64,000 nucleotides of DNA from Polyodon spathula (Eukaryota; Chordata; Actinopteri; Acipenseriformes; Polyodontidae), in assembly GCF_017654505.1 (NCBI RefSeq), contig NC_054548.1, forward strand, positions 27,870,969 through 27,934,968. Reading direction: 5' to 3'. Positions within the stretch are counted from its first letter, which is position 1. Each line of letters opens with the position of its first letter. Of the stretch, positions 24,897-36,730 are shown in pieces. The translations under genes and the position numbers were made by a program. The notes beneath the pieces are model-generated. The model searched no databases. It had not been told where the DNA came from and saw only the letters and a list, made by a program, of their open reading frames with translations.

Positions 24897-27425
24897 AATA
24901 TTATCCATGAATTTAAAACCTAGATCTTGCTCACAGAGAGTTTTCAGTATATTAAGGGATGGGCAATAAAGGGAAAGAATGGAACTGTAAATGACCTATA
25001 CAATGCCTCTGCTATTTGGGTTAAGTTCAAGAAGTTTACCAACAGGAGATTTATATGGCAAATGTGGAAATCCTGCAAAACTTTTCTGAACAAAACTATG
25101 TATCTGTAAATATCGGTAAATTAAAATGTCTAGAAAGGTGTTCAAAGGACATAAATGTGTCATTAATATACAAGTCGCTGGCTACTCTAACTCCTAGGCC
25201 ATGCCAGATATCAAAGGCTGAGTTTAAAAGAGAAGGTGGAAACAAGTGGTTTGCTTTAATTGGGATGAAAATTGATATGAGTTGCAGACCACAACATCTC
25301 CTAAACTGTGTCCAAATCCAAAGAGAGGGGTAGATTTATATTTAGAGGTGGAGAGTGGAAGTGAGGAGCACAGGAGTACTGATAAAGATGTGGATTTACA
25401 GGACGCCTCTTCCATATATAGCCAATTAGGAGGCTTTTGCTGTGGATATAGTTGTAGCCAATACAATAGTTTATTAATGTTAGCAGCACAGAATTAAAAT
25501 TAGAAATTAGGTAATGCCACCCCCCATGGGCTTGAGTCTTTGGAGAAAGTATTTTCTAAGAGATTTGAAGAAACTCTTATTAATGAAAACAGGAATATTT
25601 TGGAACAAATATAGAAATTTTGGAAGTACATTCATTTTAACAGAGTTAATGCATCCCGCAAGGGATAGTGGTAAATTTGACCAGCAGGAGATGTTTTCTT
25701 TTATTTTGTTAAGCAATGGTATAAAATTTAATTTGAACAGAGTAAGTGGGTGACAGTGACTCCGAGGTATGTAAACGTATCTTTAGCAACCTTGAATGGA
25801 GTTGTATCAAACATGGTTTGTTTAGCACAGAGATTGATAGGGAAGAGCTCACTTTTCCTCAAGATGAGTTTATAACCTGAGAATTTACCAAATTGCTCCA
25901 GTAAAAAGAACTTGGGGCAGTGATGAAGCTGAGTCTGTGATATAAAGAAGTAAATCATCTGCATAAAGTGAAAGTTTGTGCTACTGCTCATCCCGACTAA
26001 CTCATTGAATATCCTGATACTACAAAGACAGATAGACAGGTTTAATGGCAATTGCAAACAATAAAGGGGAAAGTGGGCAGCCTTGTCTTGTTCCACGTCT
26101 AAGTGTGAAATATTCTGAAAGGGTGTCATTGGTGCAGACAGATGCAAATGGTGACCTATATAGCAATTTTATCCATGAGATGAAATTAGATCCAAAACCA
26201 AATTTCTTAAGTGCATAGAAAAATAGCTCCACTCAACATGGTCAAAAGCTTATCCTGCATCCAACGACACAAAAACCTCATGGAGAGAACAATTTTAGTT
26301 TGTGTATAGTGTCTTAAATAAACATCTAAGATTAAAAAAGGAATGCCTACCCTAAATAAACCCTGTCTGGTTATTGGAAATAATAGACAGAGGAGTGGAT
26401 TCTAGGTGATGGGCTAAAGCTTTTGCAAGTATTTTAACATCCACATCCAAAAGAAAGATAGGTCAATATGAAGAATTCAATAAATGTTTTGTCAAGACAA
26501 CCAAATGGGGTTTAAACACCAAGGAAATCATGGCCTTGCTTGCTCACGAAAGACTAATTTCAAGAGTACAGGAGCATGATCAGAAATTACAATCGCTTGA
26601 TAGGAGCAAGAACTCCTAGCAGTTTGGAAGTAGTTTGTTATCAATAAAGAAGAGGTCAATATGGGAATATGTGTGATGTACATGTGAAAAAAAGGAATAC
26701 TGTCTAGAATAAAAAGAGCCATGGGTCTAATACCTTGTATGTGTCTAGAAAGGTCTCTATTGCCTCAGCAGATCTAGAAATGTGAGTTAAATTAGGAGAA
26801 GAACGATCCAATGCAGGTTGTAAAACACAATTCATATCACCACCTAAAATGAAAGGGTGGGTGTGAAGATTAAGTAAAGTGGAAAATAATTTTATAAAAA
26901 ACTAACTGTCTTCCTAATTTGGAGGGTATACATTTGCTAAAGCAATGGGAGTATTGTATAAATTGCCACTCACAATAATATAGTGACCATTGGAGTCTAT
27001 TAATACTTGGGAAGAATAAAAAGGAACAGATTTTTGTAAACGACTGTACCCCTTGCCTTTCTATTAAATGTGGAGTGAAATAGCTGCCCCACCCAGCCTT
27101 GCATATTCAAAAATGATCTGACATAGCTAAATGTTTCTTCTGTAGGAAACTAATAGCAAATTTATGTTGTTGAAGGTGCGAAAACACTTTGTTGCGCTTA
27201 ACCAGGTGGTTAAGGCCCTTGACATTCCAGCTTATAAATTGTACTGGGGACCCACTATTAACCATACCACTAGTCGTAGTCATTCTAAAGTAGGGACAAC
27301 CAGTAAGGAACAAAAAGTAAAAATTTGGATCTAATACAGTGTGTACTAGTTTTACAATAGGCTTTGAAATCTCACTCCTAATCTCAGACCATCGTAAAAA
27401 GTGAAGTGTGACATGGCTCATACAG
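24897..27425 (-). pseudogene. L1-like LINE ORF2 remnant (endonuclease + RT)
   Basis: Minus strand, N to C: AP endonuclease start VQFISWNVKGLNH (near 27,240) with LQKKHLAMSD, and its end VISDHAPVLLKL (near 26,560). RT: WIKLLYRSPFASV, RGTRQGCPLSPLLF (near 26,075) and an intact YADD box in HKLSLYADDLLLYI (25,950-25,985). Thumb: SLAGCINSVKMNVLPKFLYLFQ (near 25,640), and further C-terminal motifs to about 24,950. The clade resembles L1/Tx1 of fish and amphibians. Many stops and shifts. Length fits most of ORF2 after several deletions. Confidence 0.85.
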
Positions 27426-28250
27426 AGAATGGAGGAGGGAGTGTCCTATCTTGCCAGCATCAGAGCCCCAGAGAGAGCCCAGCATCGCCAGAGTGCCCAG
27501 CGCTACCACCTGAGAAAGAATACCCTGCGCCAGAACTGCCGTCTGAGAGTTAGTCTTGAGTGCAGTCTCCTGCAAATATCCAGCACAGAGCTCAGCTTTG
27601 CTACAGCCACAGAGAGTCATGTGCTGGCAGAGACCCAGAGAGGGAGCCCAGCATCACCAGGATGGGGGCAGCAGTCCCAGCCCAGACCCAGGAGGGACTG
27701 CCATCCAGGACTGGCACAAGGGTCTGGAATTGGTTGCTGCCCTGGAGCCCTGTATTGTAGCCCAGCCCTTGAAGTGGTTGTCACATTGCATTGCTGTCCT
27801 CCGTCCTGACAACCATACAGGCTGCCACACAGGGACCACGTCAGTGCTTCTTGAAGCGTTTGAGTGGGGGCCACTGTAGCAGCGGGTCAATTTTAAAACT
27901 GCTTGGGACTGGACGCTGGCGGTGGAGTGCAGGAATGTTAGTGTCAATGTGCTGTTGTCAGCGGAAGCACATTTTGTGTCTAGGCAGTATTGGCACGCTG
28001 CTTGGGGTGTCACGTGCACAGTGTAGCTGTTTGTAGATGGGGTCTGTGTTGGTTGCACTGTGATGTGTGCTTGGTTCAGCCAACCAGCTGTTTGTGTGGG
28101 ACTGAGGGTCTGAGTGATTGGACTGTGTGTATGTAAATGTACCTCTGTTTGTGAGAGCCAATAGGGCTTGGGGGAATCACTATTTTATATGTACAGCTCA
28201 GGATCATATTGTGGTTTTCATGTAGCTGTGTCTCCTGCGATCAAAAAAAA
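27426..28250. other. GC-rich block, Gln/Pro-rich frames, unclassified
   Basis: Clearly more GC-rich than its neighbours. The + strand frames are rich in Pro, Gln, Ser and Glu (SPRESPASPECPALPPEKEY), with a repeated 'gagagcccagcatc(g/a)cca' word (27,473 and 27,641). Resembles the internal region of the LTR element at 16.9-17.6 kb in style only. No LTR ends found. Confidence 0.4.
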
Positions 28251-28849
28251 AGAAGCCAAGTTAGAAGCAATAATTGTGTGAATGTTGGGCCCCAGCACCT
28301 TTCCAACTGTGCCGATTTGGTTGATGCTTGACAAGGTTGCCCCAATTGCTTCTACTAACTTGGGCTTTTGGGTTTGATATCACCATTTTAAATGGCTGTT
28401 GTGTTTTTTTACGTTGTTTTTGTTATAGATATCACTTCTTTTTTTACTTGATCAAATAATGAATAAAACAAGGGAAAGCTATTTGAAAATGTGTGTGGTA
28501 AATAGACAGACAGACAAGACAAGAGAGTACTAAGTAGAGTAATAGAAGAGAAATGAGAAAAGATTTTAAAGTAAAATAATGGTATAAGGGACTTTTGGAC
28601 AGTATTGAAAGTGTAAACATTGTATTCTTTTAGTTGCAAATGTACATCCATGAGTGGTGAAAACAATATGTCTATTTTGTTAGGTATTGATATATTGATA
28701 TTTACATAGGTACAAAACAACAATGTTATGAATGGTTAAAAAGGTACATATGCATGTCAATGCTAAAGGGTAGTACACTAACACATTTTAATGTTTAAAA
28801 GAAAAAAAAAAAAACATTATTCTCCTTGTTATAGAGGTGATATGAACTT
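28251..28849. other. No gene seen
   Basis: AT-rich. On the minus strand the segment at 28,250-28,370 reads PKLVEAIGATLSSINQIG, which might be part of the LINE upstream, but I cannot support it. Confidence 0.35.
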
Positions 28850-30300
28850 AGGCCAATGTAAGGCATTTGTAAACCGTCCGATCTCTTCATAAAAGGCCAT
28901 ATCCATGTCCTTTGCATTTGTTTGCCATGGTTTGACTTTAATGAGTGTATCATTTGCATACAACCATTTTAGCATGCACCGCAAGAAGAGACACATAGAC
29001 ACCATGTCCGTGGTGTATGATAATGGAAGCTAATTGGTCATTCCTGTTATGCATAGTAATTTTGCTCTTCTGCACAGAAGTAAACTTGGCATTTTGTCAC
29101 TTTTTACCAGACCTGTCTGGTTTGGACTGCAATCATTCTTCTTGCTGACTGAATAAGTTCACGTTTCATGATTGGAGAAGTTTTGCATTGCCTACGTCTG
29201 CTACCAAGAATCGTTGCCCATTTGTCATTTCTATAAATGATTATTCCAAACACATGGAACCTGTACCAGCAGGTACATGTAGAGGGTAACATGCAACACC
29301 TGTCGGTTTGATGAGTAGTTCCATCTAGTACATAGAATGTCATGACTTATTGTGACTAAAACCATGCAAGATACTTCAGAACAAATTTCAGAGAATTTGG
29401 TGAGAAACTCTGCAAAATTTTGCTGCTCACCTCTATTGAAGGGTTTTCCTAAGAAGTGACAAATACCACAGTAGTTATAGATGCTGTAGACAGCAAGTGA
29501 TCATAGTTGTGAACAAAGCTCCTCTTAGCCTCTTGCTGACTGTGTTTTAATGAATCCTTCGAGGCAGCAAGTGAAGAAAGAACTGCAATGTTACATTTGC
29601 ATAGCACGAGGTGAAATACAGGTTGCTTAAGCCTGAATGGATGTGTAACTGCAAGTGTTCTCTTAGAAGATTGAGGCTTTTGCTGTTCATGAACATTAGT
29701 GATGACTCGGTGAATGAAATGCACTCAATCTTTTACCTTGTGTCCCTTGTGCATGTTGGTCTCCTTCGAGCTTATCAACTTAGGGCAATAAATCCCTCTG
29801 AGCCTATTCTACTCTGCAACTACAGTTTGAGGTGCCTTAATGCAAGTGGGGTCAAAAAGTTAATAAGGTGGACAGTGCTTAAGGATGTAACTCTGGAAAG
29901 TGCAACAAAACTTTGTCCATAGGAGGAAATGGAGTTACCAAGATCCATCCTAACTGTTTTTAGAGTCTTACACTGGCATTTGTGAATGGTGATTGCATGA
30001 GCACCGATGACTGGGAACTGCTCTTGAACAATGTAGACTCCATGTCCATGATTTCAAACTTTGACCGTAAATGTTCAAAGGTACAGGTGACTCCATTGTT
30101 AATTTAGATGGTTACGGTTTTGACCATACTTGTGTTTTCCAGATAGTAGGAAACAGCTTGAAACTTCCCTATTGCCTCACTGAGGGGACCAGTGGCAATG
30201 TCATGTTCTTGCGAAGCAACAGTTTGCACCATATTTTGACTCATAGGGTAGTTTCCGGTCCAGCTGTTCGACTGCAGTCAGCCTTGTAGGCATTCATTTT
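28850..30300 (-). pseudogene. PIF1-type helicase remnant (Helitron-like)
   Basis: Minus strand, about 30,030-29,850, reads EQFPVIGAHAITIHKCQ, KTVRMDLGNS, then YGQSFVALSRVTSLSTVHLIN. These are helicase motifs V and VI of the PIF1/RecD-like superfamily 1B, found in Helitron transposons and cellular PIF1. In a shifted frame FDPTCIKAPQTVVAEYNRLR continues the usual C-terminus, and LLLRKNM near 30,210 fits the upstream VMLLRN motif. Walker A and the Rep nuclease are not present. Downstream frames (to about 28,850) are unassigned. A processed copy of cellular PIF1 is less likely because the spacing is transposon-like, but that is judgement. Confidence 0.65.
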
Positions 30301-30810
30301 TTTCGGCACATTTCTCCGGAAGTTACAAGGGCAGTCCACAGTCCATAAGATGAATGTTTTCTCCAGGCATACGATCTACAGTAGGCATGACGCAGGTTGA
30401 GCCCACGGGATGAAATAGCTAGGTGGCTATTTTTTTTTAATTAACAGTGGGAAAAAAAACACTTCAGCAGTGTACAGTAGAATCTGCCAGAACTGAAAGA
30501 CGTTGTATATACAATAGATACTAATGAGAGCAAAAGAAATACGAAAGAAAAACAAGGGAAATGCAGATCTTATAAAGAAAGCTGGGAATCTTTGTATAAA
30601 TGGATTTTATATTTTTAAACAATGCAATTGGTATAAGAAGTGTGTTTTTAAAAAAGTAATTTCAGCTTTCAATCACTTAAAATATGCTGACGATAATGCA
30701 AACAACACCAATCTACAGACAGGGAGTCCCAAGCTTTAAACGTGTTTCTGTTTATAGATAAGAACTCAAATTGATTATGAATATTGTGTTGTTATAAGTA
30801 ACATACTATG
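30301..30810. other. No gene seen
   Basis: AT-rich. A 71-codon frame at 30,524-30,739 is Lys/Asn-rich without a domain. Confidence 0.45.
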
Positions 30811-30813
30811 TTA

Positions 30814-31964
30814 GTGTTCATTATGGTAATTGTTTCTTTATTAGTTTTAAAATGTTTAGTAAAATGTGACCTATTGTTTGACCTTGTTAGTACAACCGGC
30901 CCCCTTTGCTAATGACATCTGCAGTCATGGTTGTAACCAAGTATAAACCTCCACATTTTTGTAAAATGACTTTATACTTACTTCTAAAGATGCAACACAT
31001 TTTAGTAAATTCAAATGATAAACTTCACATCCTGCGCAGAGGGAGAACACAAACGTAAAACACCAAAGTGGGTTTGGCATTGCAAGGGAGATGAAAGGAG
31101 GTTTCACAGTTCCAATCAAGTGACAGTTTTCTAAGCATTATTTGTGAATGCTTATTCACCATTGCTACACCCTGTTAGAAAATTGACTTCCCTTCATTTA
31201 TAGTGTCCATAATAGGGTGACAAGACTGTGATATTGCACGCTGATTGGCTCAGTGGATATGTCAGATTTTGCTAAATTAGAAGCCTTGTGTATAGCGAGT
31301 TATGGAAAGAAACAATCATTTGAGTTGTATTTAATGTGGTGTATATAGTGTTTTGAGGACAAATGACACTGAACATCACAAAGTAGGGACTGTGAGATGA
31401 ATGATCCTACTTTATCTCGATTTTGCTGTAAATAGAGTCTATTGCATTTTGCATCCATCTCTTCATTATATGTGAGTCTGTCTGCGGTTATTGTTCTTAT
31501 ACAGTTCTCCAGTTATGCACCATACAGCGCTGTGAACACGGCTTATATTTTCAGCACTCTTAAATTAAGGATAGTTCATACGCTAGTACAGCCAGAGTGG
31601 TCCTTAAACCCTGTCGACTCACTCATATGTGTTCATGGGTTGCTTTGAGCTCCCTATGAGATATTCAGATACAAATAAGCCCTGTAAGAAGTTAATTTGA
31701 TATGAATCATATGCAAAGTTTGAAATGTACGCTGGCTGACCTAAGCCCCCTCCCAGGCGGTGCTCAGCCAATTGTATGCCGCCCCCTGAGAGCTCCCGTC
31801 TACGGTCGGCAATAGAATAGCCTGTACTCGAACCAACGACCTCCAGGCTATAGGGTGCATCCTGCTCTCCATTTGTAGTGCATTTACCAGAAGTGCCACA
31901 AGTAATAGTGTTTTGCTATGTTTTCAGGATTAACTAATAAACAAACAATTACCATAATGAACAC
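30814..31964. mobile_element. Non-autonomous DNA transposon with 33-bp TIRs
   Basis: The left end at 30,814-30,846 (GTGTTCATTATGGTAATTG...) and the right end at 31,932-31,964 are inverted repeats of 33 bp with one mismatch. TA lies outside each end (30,812-30,813; 31,965-31,966), as expected for a TA target duplication. The 1,151-bp interior has no transposase. A tRNA-derived SINE sits inside near the right end. I do not recognise the family. Confidence 0.75.
31735..31925 (-). mobile_element. tRNA-derived SINE
   Basis: On the minus strand the sequence starts near 'gtgccacttctggtaaatg', includes 'cctggaggtcgttgg', and has a B box GGTTCGAGTAC followed by 'aggctattct'. The body reads 'gacgggagctctcagg', 'ggcggcatacaattgg'. 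tRNA-derived head plus GC-rich body; I recognise the general pattern from fish SINEs but not a name. Confidence 0.7.
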
Positions 31965-31966
31965 TA

Positions 31967-32360
31967 TATCCAGGCAGCAGTTCAAACGTGGAATTAACCA
32001 CCGATGTTTAACAAACCTAGCAGTGATTCCTTACATTATTTACATAACTGTGCTGTGTTCAGCGAGATAAAGTAACTAAAATCAAATAAAGTGCCAATTA
32101 ATTCATAACAAAAGTAAGTGCGTGTTTCTTACAAAAAACAATTGTCATGACTTTGCTGCTTGAATAAATAACCTCATAAAATATAACCATCAGGGGAGAG
32201 GGGGTGATACCATTTAAACTTGAATGATAGCTGCTCTGAGCTGGTCTGAGAATTACATTACACAACAATGATAACCTGATTTTTTTAAAAACATTTATCA
32301 AGTTCAGAGCTCTAATGTATTGTTAATTCGCTAGACAGCACATTCTGTGTGTACATTTAA
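31967..32360. other. No gene seen
   Basis: AT-rich spacer. Confidence 0.5.
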
Positions 32361-32364
32361 CTAA

Positions 32365-32690
32365 ATTGTCAATACCTTTTAAAATTTTTAATGCTTGAAT
32401 CAGATCGCTGCGTAGTCTTCTTTGTTCAAAACTGAATAAATCCAGTTATTTTAGCCTGTCTACATATGACATGCCTTTTAAACCAGGAATCATTCTGGTC
32501 ACTCTTCTTTGCACTCTTTCTAGAGCAGTAATATCCTCTTTGTAACAAGGTGACCTGAACTGAACACAAGATTCTAGATGATGTCTTACTAACCTTACTT
32601 CTCTTGATTTAAATTCAACACTTCAATACCCAAGCCATGGGTCTGCCCACTTCTGAATGATGTCTACATCATTTTGAATGAATATATCTG
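32365..32690 (-). pseudogene. CR1-like LINE, RT thumb fragment
   Basis: Minus strand reads NDVDIIQKWADPWL, then LESCVQFRSPCYKEDI, ALERVQRRVTRMIPGL, and FEQRRLRSDLIQALKIL. This is the conserved end of CR1-clade reverse transcriptase (HLEYCVQFWSP-type block). A deletion joins the first block to the second, and one in-frame stop lies before LDLFSFEQRR. Confidence 0.85.
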
Positions 32691-33150
32691 TTATTTTTTC
32701 CCTTCATCTATGATGTTGCTATTTGTATCAGTAATTATTTTATATATTTGTTATTTTTTTCTCTTCATTGTAATGTTGCTATTTGTAACTCTTAGACATT
32801 TTATTTCCTCCTTGAATGTTCTTTTGCTGTTATAATACTGGAAAAAAATGAATTGGTTTTAGCCTCCTTGGCAATGTTCATTTCTATCTCTTTCTTGGTC
32901 TTTCTTTCCTTTTTGACTTGCAGTTTCAAGTATTCTTTCTGTGTAATTGAACCATTAAGAAAAATAAGTGCCATTTCTGATAAACACTAATCAGCTTAAT
33001 CATTTATATGTCAAGTACAGCCTTTTTTTACTCAAACTCATCATCCCTGACCTTTTAGACCATTAGGTGCTATGATCACCTTAGAGCCTGTTATCTTGCG
33101 TAACTATGAGTTCATGTTAAATCTGGCATTTCAAGGTCCTTGAATTAAAG
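32691..33150. other. No gene seen
   Basis: AT-rich; 32,690-32,760 contains a rough tandem duplication ('ttattttttcccttcat...gatgttgctatttgta'). Confidence 0.4.
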
Positions 33151-33154
33151 GTCA

Positions 33155-33250
33155 TTTCTTACATGACCAATTGGCAGTCTCAATCTGGTTTTCTATCACT
33201 TTGTAGCACAGAAACAGCTATTAGACCAGTCATTGACTGTTGAAGCTCAT
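33155..33250 (+). pseudogene. Possible L2/Rex-like RT fragment
   Basis: Reads QSGFLSLCSTETAIRPVID, close to the QSGFRSLHSTETAL motif of L2/Rex-type LINE reverse transcriptases. Only about 25 residues match, so this could be chance. Confidence 0.35.
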
Positions 33251-34765
33251 GCAAAATGCTCTTTAGCCTGGGATACAGAGTCAGATTTTAAGAAACCGGC
33301 TCTGAAACTGCATCTCATGAAAATGCTGAAGTACGGTTGGTAAAGTGAACAGAGATAAGTAATTGAAATATGATTTTTTAAGATCATTACCAAACTACAA
33401 TATTACTGTAATCACCAGCAGAGTTGTAAACTTTATTCTAATTCATTTTATTAAACAGGTATTTACTCTGAATCCAAATAACAATTTTCACCATCATCAA
33501 TCATATGAAACTAGAAATGTGGAAGGAATAAGGTTGAAAATTGAGTGATTGTATGCTATATATTGACTGATCACCTCAAATACCAAATTGAAAAATAAGA
33601 AAACAATATATACTACACATGCTGCAGTTGTTTTGCTGGAAGGTCAAAATGTCATACCAGACATAGGTCATAGTGCAACTTATTTAATTTGACAGATAGG
33701 AACTGAAAATTCATCCTAGTAAAAAAAAAAACAATAGTGTATTCTAGGTTGATGATAATGAGGTAAAGTTCAGTAATTATGCTAACGATGCACTTAACAG
33801 CTGGAACCTAACAAGTAACATCTGTGAAAAGCAATGATGTGAAGAAAGACTAGCAATATGGCAAGCTGAAGAATACTCAATGACACTCCACTGTACTATA
33901 TATTCGTTGCACTGGAAGATGTATACTAGTGGCCAGTAGCAATAACAGCAACAAAAGCCAAAAGATTTTCACAAAATGCAATCAAAAAGAAATATAGGAA
34001 CTGTTTTTATTGTTTAATTTTTCAACTATGTTGTTCTAGAGAAGACACTGCATTAAAGGCGTGATTCTTAAACTCTTTGTAAGTTATCTTATAAAATGAA
34101 ATAAGATATGAACAGTCTAACAGATTTAATTTACATGTAATTCTCAAACTTACTTTGTTTGGTCATTCAGACCAAATTACTATGTGAAAATGAAGGTATG
34201 CACATGTATCGTGGAAAATGTTGAATTTTGTTTCTAATATTTGTATGTATAGAACTGCAACATTTGTTTTTTAAATTTTAATTTTTTTTTTTATTATTAC
34301 CGTAGCAGTAAATATCAAATTCAAATACCAATATGAGACATCAGTTTTACAATGATGATGATAACAGGTGTGGGTGAAAAGAAAATCTGTAAAATGAATA
34401 CATTGTCAGACCTATAGAGATTATTCAGAATTAAAACGTATTGTAACTGTATCTTATTTACAAGCCAGTCACAGCCCAGCTGTTTTGTTAACTGTAAACA
34501 GCAGGATTATTTGAATCATAAACAAGTTTCACGTTCCTGTACCTGGGGTCAATGCATAACAGATCTATTAATGCAATTTGAGTGCCATATATACATATAG
34601 TCCTCATTACATTGATATATGGGCAGTGTCATAAAACATCATCATTGATTTTATATGCAGTAGAAAATGTAACATTGGACAGTCTACATGATTCTTCTCT
34701 ATGTGTATCACTGCTTCCTGCTCAGCAAGCAAACCATCTATTTACAGACATGTTGTTAAAACTAA
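33251..34765. other. No gene seen
   Basis: About 1.5 kb AT-rich sequence; no domain, TIR or RNA gene found. Confidence 0.45.
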
Positions 34766-34859
34766 AACGTTAGGTTATTACCATAACCCTGGTTCCCTGA
34801 AAGAGAATGACAACCATTACTGAAAGGGAAAGAGCCTCTCTGACCGTCAATCTCTGAGC

Positions 34860-36397
34860 ATCCTTATCCCCCTTGGTAAAGGTGGACCCTTGCACCAGCA
34901 CTGTTACTGTGTACCAGATGGTGGGAAATGCGCCTGGGCCCACTTTTTGAGCTCCTACAGTGTGCAGCAGAGACTCCGCTGTTCTGGAGGTGGAGGGCGC
35001 AGACGCGGGGTTGCCCCATGAGGATCGCACCAAATCCAGGAAGTCCTGGCATAAGGGGAGGATGTGCTGTGGATGTCATCTCTGCTAGAGGAAGCGGTTC
35101 CCCTTTCCCTCCTGTTCCGCCGGCCATGGGACATCCGTGGCTGCAGCTTCCCGCTGCATTAGCGCCCGGAACTCCTCCCTCTGGGACACATATGGCAAGG
35201 GTGGTAGGGTGCTCCCCACTGTGGCCTGCCCGACAGAGGTGGCTGAGTCCGACATATCCGACTTGGACGCCGTGAAGGACAGCTCGTCTGGGCTAGGTGG
35301 TCTCGGCAGAGGGGACGGGGAACAAGACTGTGGGGGCTGGGGCTGCGCGGTGGTAGGGGGCAGCCTGCCATGGGATTTTAATAGGGTCTCTCGGCCAAGC
35401 TTGGGCGCCCATGCTCGGCCAAGCTTGAGCGCCTCCGAGGCAACAGCAATGGAGAACATCTGCACCTGCGTGGTGAAGGGGAGCAGCGCCTGCGTGGTGA
35501 CCTCTTGTCCTCTGGGGAAGGGGAGCGGTACATGTGCGGCGACAGTCTGTCTCATGGTGAGTGGCCCTGTGGCAGGCTGGCGAGTGGATAGAGGCCCAGA
35601 GACAGACTGCAGTTCAAAAATAACTATTTTATTATAAATAAACACAAAATGAAAGGGCACAAGGGCCAAAACAAAGCAATTTAAACACAAAAAAGATAAA
35701 AAGCAAAACTTACAAAAATAACAGTTTCCAGGCTTGGCGATGCCTTCACTGGATTCAAACTTTCTAAACAACCCGAAAAAAAACCAACCTGCTTCCTCAG
35801 CTCCCTCTCTCCAAATGAGAAGCAGAGGCCTCCTTTTATATCAGGTGGCTGGGCGCTGATTGATCGTTAATCAACCTAATCAACTAATCAACCCCAGCCA
35901 CCTGAACATAATAAACCCAGGCAGGTAGGGGAAGTTAACCCCATCTCTGCCAATTTAAAGGGCAGAGCTTTGCTCTGCCACAGGCCCCTTGAGTGGTACC
36001 ACCGCAGCGGTGACCATCTTGCCTCCCCTGAGAGGTGCCTGTGCCTCTGTACCGATGGTGGGGAAGTGGAGGGTGACCCGGTTGTGCGGGAGAGTTCCCG
36101 AGTCACTGTAGCAGGGGGGGTCCTGGAAGACCTCTGCCGAAGCCCTTGGACCACCGATCTCATTCTCCTCTGGCTTGAGGAAAGAGATTCTGCTGGGGAT
36201 AGGGATGCTCTCCGTCGCTTTGTTCTCCTTGAGAACTTCCTACAGGGGGAGCAGTCCAGCTCACCTGCCAGTGCCTTGGCCACATGTTCTGGCCCGGGGC
36301 ACCTGACGCAGGATCGGTGTTCGTTCTGCCTGGGCAGCTTGGCTGAGCACCGGTCACACTGGTAGAAGCCGGTTGATCCAGTTGACTGCACTGACAT
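34860..36397 (-). pseudogene. DIRS gag-like protein, copy 2
   Basis: Start at 36,397: MSVQSTGSTGFYQCDRCSA, then HRSCVRCPGPEHVAK and ELDCSPCRK. The C-x2-C ... H-x3-C-x2-C ... H ... C-x2-C pattern suggests a zinc-binding domain near residues 14-60. This is the best-preserved gag N-terminus in the window: it stays open for 169 codons (to 35,888) until the LTR insertion. The remainder, beyond the LTR, reads through 35,560-34,860 with shifts. Confidence 0.8.
35568..35982 (-). mobile_element. Solo LTR (415 bp) inside DIRS copy 2
   Basis: Starts TGTGGCAG and ends CTGCCACA, flanked by the 5-bp duplication GGCCC (35,563-35,567 and 35,983-35,987). The sense strand is minus, judged from the TATA-like and AATAAA signals. 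Same family as 54,904-55,313. Confidence 0.9.
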
Positions 36398-36479
36398 GTT
36401 TGAAGTTCTTGTTGTTCCAAACTGCTATGCTCAACAAGCAGCCTGCAGACACTTTTTTTTTTTTTTTAACAATTTACCG

Positions 36480-36730
36480 GTGCCGAATCAGTCAGTGTCA
36501 AGATGCACGAGGTCGGTGCTGACGTCGATGCCGACATGAAGCACAGTCGGTGCCGGGCTGTAGACGACCTCAAAGCAATTCCCCGTTGCCTAATCAATCA
36601 GGGCCCGGATCGGCGCCGAGAAAATCGCTGTCGGTGCCGGGTGGACCTGTTCCAAGGCCGGTGCTGATGGTAGGCACGGTCGGGGCCAAGCTGTAGGCAG
36701 CGCTGAAGATGCTTATGCCAACTCTGGGTC
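36480..36730 (-). repeat. DIRS leader repeats, copy 2
   Basis: 'cggtgccg'-type motifs recurring about every 20-40 bp, the counterpart of 19,030-19,450 and 55,380-55,880. Confidence 0.6.

Noticed and set aside
35085..35771. 228-codon minus-strand frame as one protein
   Set aside because: It spans the junction between a solo LTR and DIRS gag; the first part is LTR sequence.
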